Shown: positions 44,218-53,582 of the stretch, in pieces
Layout of the letters: every line of letters begins with the position of its first letter
Numbering within the stretch: the stretch's first letter is position 1
Origin: Bacteroidota bacterium
GTDB taxonomy: Bacteria; Bacteroidota; Bacteroidia; Cytophagales; Spirosomataceae
Direction of reading: 5' to 3'
Length of the DNA: 64,000 nucleotides
Assembly: GCA_020161355.1 (NCBI GenBank)
Contig: JAIUOF010000006.1
Coordinates: 124,001-188,000, forward strand
Notes under the pieces: model-generated
Database searches by the model: none
What the model saw: the letters and a program-made list of their open reading frames with translations, nothing else
What the model was told of the DNA's origin: nothing
Program-made: the position numbers and the translations under genes

Positions 44218-44859
44218 ATGGAAATAACGGAAAGTCAAAAGGAATCGTATTGTAGAGCGTATTGTGACGGTGAATCTGATGCCCTTAAGGCCATAAACCG
44301 GAGCACACAGCTCAATCAGTTAAAGCCAAGAATGTTATCAGGACATTTGCAAGGCAGGATGCTTTCGTTATTATCAGGGATTTTAGGTCCAAAAAAAATC
44401 CTTGAAATCGGCACTTTCACGGGCTATTCGGCCGTTTGTTTGGCTGAAGGTCTGGCAGAAAATGGTAAATTGGTAACAATTGAAGCCAATGAAGAGCTTG
44501 AAACTACCATTTTACAAAATATTAAACTTGCGGGCATGACTGATAAAATCGAATTGATAATTGGAAATGCCCTGGAAGTTATCCCTGAATTAAGGGAGAA
44601 ATTTGATTTGGTTTTTATTGATGCCGACAAATTAAATTATAAAAATTACTACGATTTGGTAATTGATAAGGTAAATTTGGGCGGATTAATTATCAGTGAC
44701 AATGTATTGTGGGATGGAAAAGTGATGGATGATTCTAAACAGGATGCCACCACCAAAGCCATTAGAGAATATAATGAATATCTGAAAAATGATAACAGAA
44801 CACAAAAAGTGCTTTTTCCCATTAGAGACGGCTTGTACGTCAGCAGAAAAATAAAATAA
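44218..44859 (+). CDS. Class I SAM-dependent O-methyltransferase (family 3)
   Basis: A 213-residue enzyme starting at ATG 44218; a TTG at 44179 lies inside the promoter and is rejected. The SAM site is KKILEIGTFTGYSAVCLAEGL, with VTIEANEEL, and the metal-binding acid is in FDLVFIDADKLNY (about 140). It is related to bacterial catechol/caffeoyl-CoA O-methyltransferases. It is first gene of a tight unit: 2 bases to the LysM transglycosylase, which then overlaps DUF3109. Confidence 0.9.
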   Translation: MEITESQKESYCRAYCDGESDALKAINRSTQLNQLKPRMLSGHLQGRMLSLLSGILGPKKILEIGTFTGYSAVCLAEGLAENGKLVTIEANEELETTILQNIKLAGMTDKIELIIGNALEVIPELREKFDLVFIDADKLNYKNYYDLVIDKVNLGGLIISDNVLWDGKVMDDSKQDATTKAIREYNEYLKNDNRTQKVLFPIRDGLYVSRKIK

Positions 44860-44861
44860 TT

Positions 44862-47150
44862 ATGAAACGTTTATTTTCTTTCCTATTTACGATTTATGCC
44901 AGTTTTGGAGTTTTTGCTCAAACTCAAATCAGCATACCTGAAGTACCCAAAAAAATTGAATTCGCCAATATTGTGGTCGAATTAACTCCCGAAGCCCAAA
45001 AATTAGTAACCAATGAGGTGGTGGGATTATTGACTCCCCAAAACAAATTTCTCGAGCTTAAACTCGAAAGGATGCAATGGTACTTCCCGATTATAGAAAA
45101 AGTTTTGCAGGATGAGGATTTACCCGAGGACTTTAAATATCTGGCGGTGATGGAAAGTTCATTGTTACCTGAGGCTCTTTCAAGTTCCAATGCGGTAGGC
45201 TTTTGGCAATTCAAGGAGGCCACAGGAGTAGAAGCAGGCCTCGTAATCAATAATAATGTAGATGAGCGTAAAAACATTCATGAAGCCACTAAAGCAGCTG
45301 CCACTTATTTGAAAAAAAATAATCTCATATTCAAAAACTGGATATCATGTATGCTATCCTATAATCTTGGGGTTCAGGGAGCATCAGAAAAGATACCTGT
45401 GGAGTGGTCTTTTGCCAATGAGGTAAAATTCGATGAAAATACACACCCCTATCTGATCAAAGCCCTTGCCAACAGAATCGCCTTTGAGCACCGTCTTAAC
45501 AGACTTAAAGATTCTCCAAGGAAATTTGTAGAATACCCTACCCAAAACAAATCATTTGCGGAAATCGCAGTTGAATTGACGGTGGACATCAATGACCTCA
45601 GAAAATACAACCCATGGTTATATGGTGCGAGTCTTCCAAATGACAAAATTTACAAAATTCTGATTTTATCGAAAATAGAGGATATTGATGAGCTAAACGA
45701 AAAAATTAAAAAGCGTACCGACTTTAGGAGTGCAAATCTGGGTTTCCCTAGGTTGAAGCGTATCACGATGGTTTCTACTTCACCTGATTCTCCGATTTTC
45801 TATGAAATAAATGGCAAAAAAGGTATTCTTTCACAACCCGGAGAAGAAGCAGCTCAAATGGCTGCTAAAGCCAAAGTGAAACTCAAAAAATTCCTCGCTT
45901 ACAATGATATGACCGAGAAGGATATCACAAAAGAAGGAAATGTCTATTACTTGCAGTCAAAAAGCAAAAAAGCTGCTACGCAATTTCATACTGCAAGACC
46001 AAACCAAACCTTGTGGGAGATTTCGCAGATGTACGGTGTGAAGCTAAAAGCCTTACTTTCTTACAACCGTATGAAAGCCACCGAACCCCTTCAGGCCGGT
46101 AGGGTGATCTGGATGCAAAAAACCAGGCCTAAAAATCAAGCCATTGAAATAATAAAAGAGGCTATTGAGCAGGAAGACAAACTTCCGATTAAAGAAAACT
46201 ATGAGAAAAAACCAGACGAGATAGCACAAACAAAACCAGAACCTAAGAAAAATAGATTTGAAGAGCTGGAACCTACGACTGATAAACCTGTAACTGAAAA
46301 TCCAGTTAAACCGGTTTTGGTACCTGAAACTAAAAAAGAAGAACCTAAAAAAGAGGAACCCAAAAAAGTAGAGCCTAAGAAAGAAGAAGTTAAGAAAGAG
46401 GAGACCAAAGATAAACCAACAGTGATAGTTAAAAATACTGAACCTATGAAAAATGATGACAGTATTTTTGGCAATAAAACTGAAAAAACTAAACCTGCTT
46501 CTGAGCCTACCAAAAAACCCATAGGAACCACATCGGTAACAACCCGACACATGGTAAAACAAGGAGAAACGTTGTTCTCGATATCGAAAAAATATGGATT
46601 GACGGTTGATCAGCTTCGGAAACTCAACAATATGAGTCCTTCAGAATCGCTGAAATATAATCAAATTTTAATTGTAAGTAAAGACCAAGCAAGCACAAAA
46701 CCTGTTGAAAAAACTGAAGAGGCTGTAACTAAGGCCGAAACACCGAAGAAAACAGAAATACCTGCTACAAAACCCGCTGAAAAGTCTTCGGAAAGACCAT
46801 CGGTAAAACCAGCTGCCGGATCGGTTAAAACCCATACAGTGGGTGCAGGTGAAACGATGTTCAGCATCAGTAAAAAATATGGAATTACAGTAAAAGAATT
46901 GCAACAGTTGAATGGCATTTCAGATTACGCTATTTCTGCAGGCGAAACCCTGATTGTAGGTAAATCAGGAGAGAAAGAAAAATCAGAAGTACCCAAATCA
47001 ACCGGAGCTGAATATCACAAAGTTCAGGCTGGAGAAACCTTATTTAGTATTTCCAGAAAATATGATGTAAGTGTTTCAGACCTTAGAAAATGGAACAATT
47101 TGAGCGGTAATGATATAAAAATAGGCGAAAGAATAATTGTTAGAAAATGA
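44862..47150 (+). CDS. Multi-LysM lytic transglycosylase (MltD-like)
   Basis: A 762-residue exported protein (signal peptide to about FAQ, residue 20). The SLT-type domain covers about 65-220, with catalytic Glu98 in [20 protein letters not shown]. Four LysM domains lie at about 375-420, 565-610, 660-705 and 717-762. Between them is a Lys/Glu/Pro linker with [10 protein letters not shown] repeats (about 485-520). The LysM region suggests multivalent wall binding. The gene is in the middle of an operon and overlaps the next gene by four bases. Confidence 0.9.
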   Translation: MKRLFSFLFTIYASFGVFAQTQISIPEVPKKIEFANIVVELTPEAQKLVTNEVVGLLTPQNKFLELKLERMQWYFPIIEKVLQDEDLPEDFKYLAVMESSLLPEALSSSNAVGFWQFKEATGVEAGLVINNNVDERKNIHEATKAAATYLKKNNLIFKNWISCMLSYNLGVQGASEKIPVEWSFANEVKFDENTHPYLIKALANRIAFEHRLNRLKDSPRKFVEYPTQNKSFAEIAVELTVDINDLRKYNPWLYGASLPNDKIYKILILSKIEDIDELNEKIKKRTDFRSANLGFPRLKRITMVSTSPDSPIFYEINGKKGILSQPGEEAAQMAAKAKVKLKKFLAYNDMTEKDITKEGNVYYLQSKSKKAATQFHTARPNQTLWEISQMYGVKLKALLSYNRMKATEPLQAGRVIWMQKTRPKNQAIEIIKEAIEQEDKLPIKENYEKKPDEIAQTKPEPKKNRFEELEPTTDKPVTENPVKPVLVPETKKEEPKKEEPKKVEPKKEEVKKEETKDKPTVIVKNTEPMKNDDSIFGNKTEKTKPASEPTKKPIGTTSVTTRHMVKQGETLFSISKKYGLTVDQLRKLNNMSPSESLKYNQILIVSKDQASTKPVEKTEEAVTKAETPKKTEIPATKPAEKSSERPSVKPAAGSVKTHTVGAGETMFSISKKYGITVKELQQLNGISDYAISAGETLIVGKSGEKEKSEVPKSTGAEYHKVQAGETLFSISRKYDVSVSDLRKWNNLSGNDIKIGERIIVRK

Positions 47151-47716
47151 TATTGATTGACGACACCTGTATCAGCGATGATGTAGCAGAACAGTTTTTT
47201 GTATGCAATCTTGAAAAATGCAAAGGTGCCTGTTGTGTTGAGGGTGATTTGGGTGCCCCACTTGAAGAAGTGGAGCTGCCTATTCTGGAAGAAATCTACG
47301 AAAAAGTCAAACCTTACCTGTCAAAAGAAGGCATAGAAGCTATTGAATCTCAAGGCAAATACATAAAGGATTGGGAAGGGGATTATTCTACCACAACTAT
47401 TGATGAAAAAGAATGTGCTTATGCTATATACGACCAGAAAGGAATCCTGAAATGTGGTATAGAACAAGCCTACCTTGATGGCGTGATTGATTTCAAAAAA
47501 CCGATTTCCTGCCATTTATATCCCATCAGAATCACCAAATACGAGCATTATCATGCCATCAACTATGATCGCTGGAGTATTTGTTCCGATGCTTGTACTT
47601 TAGGCGAAAAACTAGGAGTACCTGTTTATCAGTTTCTGAAAGAACCCCTCATTAGAGCTTACGGTGAAGATTGGTACAAGCAACTTGAAACCGAAATCAA
47701 AGATGCAAAACTTTGA
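47147..47716 (+). CDS. DUF3109 family protein (Cys-rich)
   Basis: A 189-residue protein of the DUF3109 family, related to YkgJ-type Cys-rich proteins. Conserved Cys appear in [15 protein letters not shown] (20-34), [19 protein letters not shown] and [10 protein letters not shown], enough for an Fe-S or zinc cluster. Function is unknown. ATG overlaps the TGA of the transglycosylase gene, and the 3' end overlaps the alkyltransferase-like gene by 14 bases. Confidence 0.88.
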   Translation: MILIDDTCISDDVAEQFFVCNLEKCKGACCVEGDLGAPLEEVELPILEEIYEKVKPYLSKEGIEAIESQGKYIKDWEGDYSTTTIDEKECAYAIYDQKGILKCGIEQAYLDGVIDFKKPISCHLYPIRITKYEHYHAINYDRWSICSDACTLGEKLGVPVYQFLKEPLIRAYGEDWYKQLETEIKDAKL

Positions 47717-48017
47717 AGAAGTATATGAAGTGGCCCGGCTCATACCTGAAGGCAGGGTAACTTCTTACGGGGCTATTGCAAAATATCTCGGCACGGGTGC
47801 CCGTTTGGTAGGATGGGCTATGAATGCTTCTCATCTGAAAAATGTTCCTGCTCACAGAGTGGTAAATCATGCGGGAGTGCTTACGGGCAAAAATCATTTT
47901 GCCACACCTACCCTCATGCAAGAATTACTTGAAAATGAAGGAATTATAATCATTAAAGATAAAATTCAGAATTTCAAAGACTTATTTTGGGATCCTGAAA
48001 CTGAATTGTCTTTGTAA
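47703..48017 (+). CDS. Alkyltransferase-like (ATL) DNA-binding protein
   Basis: A 104-residue protein with the DNA-binding half of O6-alkylguanine-DNA alkyltransferase. The start ATG 47703 is preferred over the upstream GTG (47664). The helix-turn-helix with [13 protein letters not shown] (18-30) and GWAMNAS is clear. The active-site motif reads PAHRV (49-53) instead of PCHRV, so it lacks the alkyl-accepting Cys: the definition of ATL proteins, which flag O6-alkylguanine for nucleotide excision repair. Last gene of the OMT operon. Confidence 0.88.
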   Translation: MQNFEEVYEVARLIPEGRVTSYGAIAKYLGTGARLVGWAMNASHLKNVPAHRVVNHAGVLTGKNHFATPTLMQELLENEGIIIIKDKIQNFKDLFWDPETELSL

Positions 48018-48144
48018 TTGTTTTCAATTCAAAATATACCTGAAAATAAAATTTAATTAAAGTTTAATAATTTTTTTTAAAAATTTTACATTAAAATATT
48101 ATCTTTACGCCAAATTTTATTTTGTACTCATCAATAAAACAAAT

Positions 48145-48609
48145 ATGGCAAAATTAGATCAGATAGATCACAAACTTTTAGAAATACTACAGAGCAATGG
48201 AAAGATCACCAACGCTCAACTTTCAAAAGAAATTGGACTATCTCCCGCCCCTACCCTGGAGCGAGTAAAAAAATTAGAAAATCTTGGAATTATAGAGAGT
48301 TATCATGCTCTTATTGACAGAGAAAAAGTTGGCTTAGGTGTGATGACATTTGTTCAGGTTACCCTCTCAGGACATAGAAAATCAATCACTGAAACATTTG
48401 TTGAAACCATAGACAGGGTGCCAGAAATTATTGAATGTCACCACGTTACAGGATCTTGCGACTTCTTATTAAAAGTAATTGCCCGGGATATTGCTTCCTA
48501 TCAAAAACTAATAATGGAGACTATCAATGAGATTGAAGTAGTGGCCAGTACGCAGACAATGGTGATACTTTCAACTTTCAAATCCTCAAAAGTATTGCCT
48601 ATTCCTTAA
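48145..48609 (+). CDS. Lrp/AsnC family transcriptional regulator
   Basis: A 154-residue regulator. The N-terminal HTH (1-60) includes DHKLLEILQSNGKITNAQLSKEIGLS; the RAM/AsnC effector domain (65-150) includes VGLGVMTFVQVTLSGHR and VTGSCDFLLKVIARDI. It probably senses an amino acid. It is monocistronic, facing the TPR-like gene across a shared terminator. Confidence 0.93.
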   Translation: MAKLDQIDHKLLEILQSNGKITNAQLSKEIGLSPAPTLERVKKLENLGIIESYHALIDREKVGLGVMTFVQVTLSGHRKSITETFVETIDRVPEIIECHHVTGSCDFLLKVIARDIASYQKLIMETINEIEVVASTQTMVILSTFKSSKVLPIP

Positions 48610-48633
48610 GATTGCTATTTTAAAAATATTCAG

Positions 48634-48663
48634 AAAAGGGGAGAAATTATTTTTTCCCCTTTT
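48634..48663. terminator. Bidirectional terminator overlapping the TPR-like gene end
   Basis: AAAAGGGGA and TCCCCTTTT pair around a 12-base loop; T-runs on both strands. The stop codon of the minus-strand gene (48647-48649) lies in the hairpin. Confidence 0.8.
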
Positions 48664-49864
48664 TTGCTTTCAGCATTTTGGTTAAGTCTTGCAAAGCTTT
48701 TTTAGAATCCTGATAATCAGCTGATTTCTTGTCTGTATTTTTCATCACTTCACCATAATATTCTACCACCGCTTTATAGTCTTTCTCACTCATTGCGATT
48801 TTTGCCAGTGCTTTGTTTGAAGCCACATAATAGCCTGATTCCCGGGTATCATTTTCAAGTGCATAATTGATACACTTTTGATAAAAAAACTTGGCCTGGG
48901 GAATATTCCTGTAATATCGCTCATTTACATAGGCCAAAATATACGCTCCATAACGGCCATCATTGGCTCCGTAACCATGCTTTCTGTTTTCCAGGTTTTC
49001 CAGCAATTCTTTAGCATATATTTCAGCTTCATCAAGCCTCCCCAACGAAAAGGCGTTTCGGGCTACGTATCTATGAAAAAAGGAATTGTTCGGATATAAA
49101 GCATGCATTTGACGCGACATCATTAAAGACTTGGTAGCATTGTTTTCCATGGCATAAATCTGAATCAGGAAATACCTCGCTTCCATTCTTGAGTAAAAAG
49201 CATTATTGGCAACATTTTCCAACTGCCTGATTCCCAAATTCTTATCTCCCTTTCTAAAAAAAGTAAGCAGAGGTTTCATAGATTTATAATTTTCATGAAT
49301 CCATTTGGAATAATAATTATAAACGCCGTCACCAAATAATAACTCCGGATTGATATTTTCCTCACCGCGACTGATATCAAGATATTTTATGGATTGTTTA
49401 CCCGCCCATGCCGACTTAACCCATTTTTCTCTTTCCGCGTATAATCGTCCCTTAACTGCATAGGCCGCACATAAAAAGAAAGCTGCTTCTTTATTTTTCT
49501 TATTTTTATCAAGCATTTCATCAGCTTTGTCAATGGCCTCATCCATATAGTAATGGCACTGATCGTCAAAATGTGTTTGTTTGGTATCCGGTACAATTTT
49601 CCACCATTCATTTAAACCCAGCATAAAATCTCCCAGCGGGTGCTCGGGATATTTTACTTTTAGCCATTTAAATTCTTTCTCTGCTTCATAAAAATTAAAA
49701 TTATACATATTATTTACGGCAGCAGTTGTGGCAATCTGAATACCCCGGTCAGTCAACAATAATTCGGCTTTCGGTGCATCTTTGCTATTTAAAAACGCAA
49801 ACAACTGAGCCTGAGCAGGTAAAATTAAAAATGCAGAAAAAATAAGCGTTAATAACTTTTTCAA
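48647..49864 (-). CDS. TPR-like exported protein of unknown function
   Basis: The frame extends to TTG at 49915, but a TTG at 49864 gives an ideal signal peptide (KKLLTLIFSAFLILPAQAQ), so this start is chosen; neither is ATG. The 405-residue product has helical, TPR-like repeats rich in Tyr, Ala and Leu (NFYEAEKEFKWLKVKYPEH, RLDEAEIYAKELLENLEN, KDYKAVVEYYGEVMK). TPRs mediate protein interaction; no catalytic motif is visible. The poly-Lys C-terminus is encoded within the terminator. Confidence 0.75.
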   Translation of the reverse strand: MKKLLTLIFSAFLILPAQAQLFAFLNSKDAPKAELLLTDRGIQIATTAAVNNMYNFNFYEAEKEFKWLKVKYPEHPLGDFMLGLNEWWKIVPDTKQTHFDDQCHYYMDEAIDKADEMLDKNKKNKEAAFFLCAAYAVKGRLYAEREKWVKSAWAGKQSIKYLDISRGEENINPELLFGDGVYNYYSKWIHENYKSMKPLLTFFRKGDKNLGIRQLENVANNAFYSRMEARYFLIQIYAMENNATKSLMMSRQMHALYPNNSFFHRYVARNAFSLGRLDEAEIYAKELLENLENRKHGYGANDGRYGAYILAYVNERYYRNIPQAKFFYQKCINYALENDTRESGYYVASNKALAKIAMSEKDYKAVVEYYGEVMKNTDKKSADYQDSKKALQDLTKMLKAKKGKK

Positions 49865-49974
49865 TTTGTTGTTTTTTTGAGAAACGAATTTGGAACATCC
49901 CAAATTGCACAACAAAATTATAGAAATTTCAACCCGGCTATCTTCAAAAGCCTGATTTTAACAAATTATTATTT

Positions 49975-49982
49975 TATTTTTG
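49975..49982 (+). promoter_or_regulatory. Candidate hpt -7 box
   Basis: TATTTTTG, 16 bases before the ATG at 49999; no clear TTTG upstream at the usual distance. Confidence 0.4.
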
Positions 49983-49998
49983 CGAAAAAAATGCAGGC

Positions 49999-50532
49999 AT
50001 GATCCAAATCGAGGATTTGAAATTTGAAGAGTTTATACCTGAAAATAATATTTTAAATAGGGTAAAAGAAATCTCCGAAAAAATAAACACAGATTTTACT
50101 AACAAAAAACCTTTGTTTTTGGGAATCCTCAATGGCTCTTTCCTGTTTGCGGCTGACCTTTTCAAACATATCTCTGTACCTTGCGAAATTAGCTTTCTAA
50201 AAGTAAACAGTTATATTAATACTGAATCAACCGGAAAAATGAAAGAACTGATTGGTATAAATCAATCATTGACCGACCGCCATGTGGTGATAATTGAAGA
50301 TATTGTGGATACGGGTCGTACCCTTCAATATATTTTTGACACCGTAAAGGCAGAAAATCCGGCTTCAATTTCAGTGATTACACTGCTTCATAAACCTGAA
50401 GCCACCATCATTCCTGTAAAACTTGATTATGTAGGCTTTGAAATCAAAAATGAATTTGTGGTAGGATATGGCCTCGATTATAATGGTTATGGCCGAAATT
50501 TACCTGCTATTTACATTAAAACTAAGGATTGA
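49999..50532 (+). CDS. hpt: Hypoxanthine phosphoribosyltransferase
   Basis: A 177-residue purine-salvage enzyme. The PRPP-binding motif is VVIIEDIVDTGRTLQYI (about 93-109), preceded by the FLGILNGSFLFAADL loop, and the late VVGYGLDYNGYGRNL. It converts hypoxanthine (and guanine) to the nucleotide. Its 3' end overlaps the convergent ABC gene by 11 bases. Confidence 0.95.
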   Translation: MIQIEDLKFEEFIPENNILNRVKEISEKINTDFTNKKPLFLGILNGSFLFAADLFKHISVPCEISFLKVNSYINTESTGKMKELIGINQSLTDRHVVIIEDIVDTGRTLQYIFDTVKAENPASISVITLLHKPEATIIPVKLDYVGFEIKNEFVVGYGLDYNGYGRNLPAIYIKTKD

Positions 50533-51454
50533 AACTCCTTTTCAAAAAGGAAACCCTTATTAGCTGACCTGTTTCGATTGGTTTTTGATGGTAAAAAAAC
50601 ACCATTTTACCCTCAATTTCAACAAATACTTCATAGCTGGCACCCAAAAATACATTATTCAACACTTCGCATTCATTTTCTCCTTCGGGATCCAGCGTGA
50701 TGTCTTCAGGACGAAAAAAGTAAGACTTATCAGAAGATAAAAATGCCTCGCCTGTCAGCATAGCCACATATTCATTTTTTGGCGAAAAATAAATCTGTTC
50801 TGAGCTTCCGGTTTGCACCTGCCTGCCGTTTTTAAGAATAATCAACTTATCAACCATCCCAAATGCATCCCTGATTTCATGAGTAACCAAAACGCAGGAA
50901 ATATTCTCACTTTTTAATACCTTTATCAATTCCAAAATTATTCTCTTTTTATTGAGAGAATCCAAGTTAGCAAAAGGTTCGTCGAGTAAAAGAACAGAGG
51001 GCTCATCGGCCAGTGACTTCGCCAGCATAGCTCTCTGGATTTCTCCACCGGAAAGCTCCGAAACCTTCTTTTCCAACAGATGGTTAATATTTAACTTTTT
51101 GGCCAGGTATTTCAACCTCTTTTGCTGGTATTCTTTGGTATAATATCTGATTTCATAGCAAATATTTTCAGCTATTGAAATATTGGGAAAAAGACTGCTC
51201 TGCTGGGTCACCATTTTTATTTTGGGATGACCCGGAATCAATTTTTTTGACGGAGGAGGCAAAATTTCTCCTTCAAAAAAAACTGCCCCATTTTGGGGCT
51301 CCAGCAGCCCGGCCATGATTTTGAGGAGTGTTGACTTGCCTGAGCCACTATGACCAATTAAACCTAGTATTTGACCCTTTTCAAGGGTAAATTTTATGTT
51401 TTTCAGGGCAAATGCCTTAGGAAAAGAATAAGAAATATTATCAATTTTCATCAT
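50522..51454 (-). CDS. ABC transporter ATP-binding protein with TOBE-like tail (orphan)
   Basis: A 310-residue ATPase. Walker A is GHSGSGKST (34-42), Q-loop QQSSLF, signature LSGGE, Walker B VLLLDEPFANLD, switch His in VTHEIRD. The C-terminal region (about 235-310: YFFRPEDITLDPEGE...FLGASYEVFVEIEG) is like the TOBE domain of PotA/CysA-type import ATPases (molybdate, polyamine, sulfate). No permease or binding-protein gene is adjacent. It overlaps hpt at the 3' end. Confidence 0.88.
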   Translation of the reverse strand: MMKIDNISYSFPKAFALKNIKFTLEKGQILGLIGHSGSGKSTLLKIMAGLLEPQNGAVFFEGEILPPPSKKLIPGHPKIKMVTQQSSLFPNISIAENICYEIRYYTKEYQQKRLKYLAKKLNINHLLEKKVSELSGGEIQRAMLAKSLADEPSVLLLDEPFANLDSLNKKRIILELIKVLKSENISCVLVTHEIRDAFGMVDKLIILKNGRQVQTGSSEQIYFSPKNEYVAMLTGEAFLSSDKSYFFRPEDITLDPEGENECEVLNNVFLGASYEVFVEIEGKMVFFYHQKPIETGQLIRVSFLKRSFNP

Positions 51455-51483
51455 ATTTTACAAATGTAGGTAGCAGCAAATAA

Positions 51484-51491
51484 TATTTTTG
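51484..51491 (+). promoter_or_regulatory. Candidate Nudix-gene -7 box
   Basis: TATTTTTG, 24 bases before the ATG at 51516. Confidence 0.4.
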
Positions 51492-51515
51492 TGTAATTTT
51501 GAAAAAACCTATAAG

Positions 51516-52223
51516 ATGCTCAATTTATATAAACAACAAACCGCATGCTTAGTGGCCGTAGATTCGATAATTTTTGGATTTGACGGAGAGAACCTCAAGC
51601 TTTTGCTGGTTAAACGTGGACTCGAAGACGACACAAACACATGGTCACTGATGGGTGGCTGGTTAAAACCCGATGAAGGACTTAACGATGCTGCACACAG
51701 GGTTCTTTTTGAACACACCGGCTTAAGGGATGTATATCTTGAGCAAATAGCTGCATTTGGCAACCCCGACAGAGACCCGGTAATGCGGACTGTTTCGGTG
51801 ATTTACAAAGCACTGGTAAATATTGAAGAGTACAATGAAAAAATCTCCAATAAACTTACTACTTCGTGGTTTTTGATTAATGAGCTCCCAACTTTGCTTT
51901 TTGACCACTCTGAAATGGTGGCACTGGCGATAGAAAGGCTCAGGTCAAATGCATCATTGCATCCAATAGGTTTCGAACTTTTGCCCGAGAAATTTACTTT
52001 ACCGCAGTTACAAAAATTATACGAGGCGATTTTCAATACCGAATTTGACAAGAGAAACTTTACACGCAAACTGCTTGCTACAGGTTTTCTTGTTAAAACC
52101 ACTGAAAAGCAAAAAGGGTTTTCGAAGAAAGGTGCTTATTATTATTATTTAAACAAAGAAAAATACAATAATGACCACGCATTCAATTTCTTATCTTTAA
52201 CCAACCCCGATAAGATATTGTAA
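51516..52223 (+). CDS. Nudix-domain regulator (NrtR/AraR-like)
   Basis: A 235-residue protein starting at ATG 51516 (a TTG at 51489 lies in the promoter). Residues 10-140 form a Nudix domain, 150-225 a winged helix (TLPQLQKLYEAIFNTEFDKRNFTRKLLATGFL). The Nudix box reads GWLKPDEGL...RVLFEHTGL: the normal REUxEE is changed to RVLFEH, so catalysis is probably lost. This two-domain layout is that of NrtR and AraR-type regulators, which sense ADP-ribose or sugars and bind DNA. It may control nearby sugar-related genes; the target is unknown. Confidence 0.8.
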   Translation: MLNLYKQQTACLVAVDSIIFGFDGENLKLLLVKRGLEDDTNTWSLMGGWLKPDEGLNDAAHRVLFEHTGLRDVYLEQIAAFGNPDRDPVMRTVSVIYKALVNIEEYNEKISNKLTTSWFLINELPTLLFDHSEMVALAIERLRSNASLHPIGFELLPEKFTLPQLQKLYEAIFNTEFDKRNFTRKLLATGFLVKTTEKQKGFSKKGAYYYYLNKEKYNNDHAFNFLSLTNPDKIL

Positions 52224-52228
52224 TAATT

Positions 52229-53464
52229 TTATTTAGAAACTACTTTGATCGAAGGATAATTCCCTCCTTTTCCACCTGAAGCCGCATCAATTCTGATGGT
52301 ATTGATTCCCTTCGAAATCAACACTTTCTTAATGGCAAATGCCCTTTTGTTGTTGAGTTTGACATCAGCTTCTTCGGAAAATGCGGTAATTTTTATCTGA
52401 AGATTAGAATTCCCGTTCATTAAAGCAGCAAGACTATCTACCACAGGTAATGAGGCTGAACTTAGCTCAAATGTTTTGTCAATGTATTGAATACTTTTGA
52501 AATCAAATGATTTTCCAGCTGCTTCGCTTCCAGCCAGATAAGAGGTTAACAAATTAAGCTCGGAAGGAGCAACCGGTACTACAGATTTTAGGGAATCTTT
52601 TTTTACAGTATCCGCAGCTATGGTTGCCAGAGAATCAGCAAACTGGAGTTCTTCATCAATTTGTTCCGTTTCATCACCTTCACTTTTCGAAAAACCAAAA
52701 GTGCCGTTGGTTACCCAATAAAAATATGCCAAGCCAGCCAATACAATCACCGCAAATAATGCAATAAGTACTTTTTTATTTAAAAATGTACCCGATTCCT
52801 CCACTTCATCATAACTACTGGCTTTTTTCGGCTCTTCAATTGTCATTTCTTCGTTTTCCTGCTTTTTGACACTTACAGGTTCAGGCTTTTTCAAAGGAAC
52901 GATTTTGGCGGACAGCAATTCCTGCAACCCAAGAGCAGGAACCATCTTTTCCATCAGATTTTCAGGTGCTTCTTTTAAAAGTGCTTCATGGTGTTGTTTC
53001 AGAAAATACACCATCTGGTCTTTATCCCATTTTTCAGATTTCAATTTCGAACCCAAATAATCAATCAAAATCGTTGCGGTAACTCCGGAAACCAAAACAG
53101 TGGTATTTTTGCTGGTACCGGCATAAGAGCCAATCATACTCAGCAGCGGACTTTTATATGCCGGAAATATCTGACTTATGATTTTTGTTCCGTCGTTAAC
53201 TATATTGTTAAGATAAGCTGAATTAGACAACTTCGAGGTCCACCCTTCTTCCAGCCCACTTTTTTTGTATTTTTCCTGAACCTGATTATAAAGCATACCG
53301 GCACTCATATCACTGTTGCATCGTCTGATCAAACCGGCCACTAATGTAAAATGTACACCCTTGAGAGCAGTTTCAACATCTCCCATATTATCAGAGATGT
53401 TAGTTTTTAATTTTGATATAAATTCAGGATCAACCAATCGGTTAAAGCTATCAAAAAGATCCAT
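52229..53464 (-). CDS. DUF937 protein with membrane segment and OmpA-like C-terminus
   Basis: A 411-residue protein. The DUF937-like N-terminal part (1-190) is followed by a Glu/Lys linker, one membrane segment (about 229-250, KKVLIALFAVIVLAGLAYFY), an acidic linker and a C-terminal OmpA-like domain (about 310-405: FELSSASLPVVDSLAALM, NNKRAFAIKKVLISKGI). OmpA-like domains bind peptidoglycan; the N-terminal domain would then be cytoplasmic. Family role is unknown. It is convergent with the Nudix gene and 5 bases from its stop. Confidence 0.75.
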   Translation of the reverse strand: MDLFDSFNRLVDPEFISKLKTNISDNMGDVETALKGVHFTLVAGLIRRCNSDMSAGMLYNQVQEKYKKSGLEEGWTSKLSNSAYLNNIVNDGTKIISQIFPAYKSPLLSMIGSYAGTSKNTTVLVSGVTATILIDYLGSKLKSEKWDKDQMVYFLKQHHEALLKEAPENLMEKMVPALGLQELLSAKIVPLKKPEPVSVKKQENEEMTIEEPKKASSYDEVEESGTFLNKKVLIALFAVIVLAGLAYFYWVTNGTFGFSKSEGDETEQIDEELQFADSLATIAADTVKKDSLKSVVPVAPSELNLLTSYLAGSEAAGKSFDFKSIQYIDKTFELSSASLPVVDSLAALMNGNSNLQIKITAFSEEADVKLNNKRAFAIKKVLISKGINTIRIDAASGGKGGNYPSIKVVSK

Positions 53465-53582
53465 TTTCTAGTCTAAAGTTTTAAATTCGAATACAAAAAA
53501 ACGAAAAAATCATGGTTTTACCTATATTTACTGCACGATTATATTTTTTTAAAAAGAAACAGTATTCAACCAAAATAAAAAA

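Noticed and set aside
46053..46562. Phe-rich minus-strand frame opposite the multi-LysM protein
   Set aside because: Complement of the KKEEPKK linker; no independent support.
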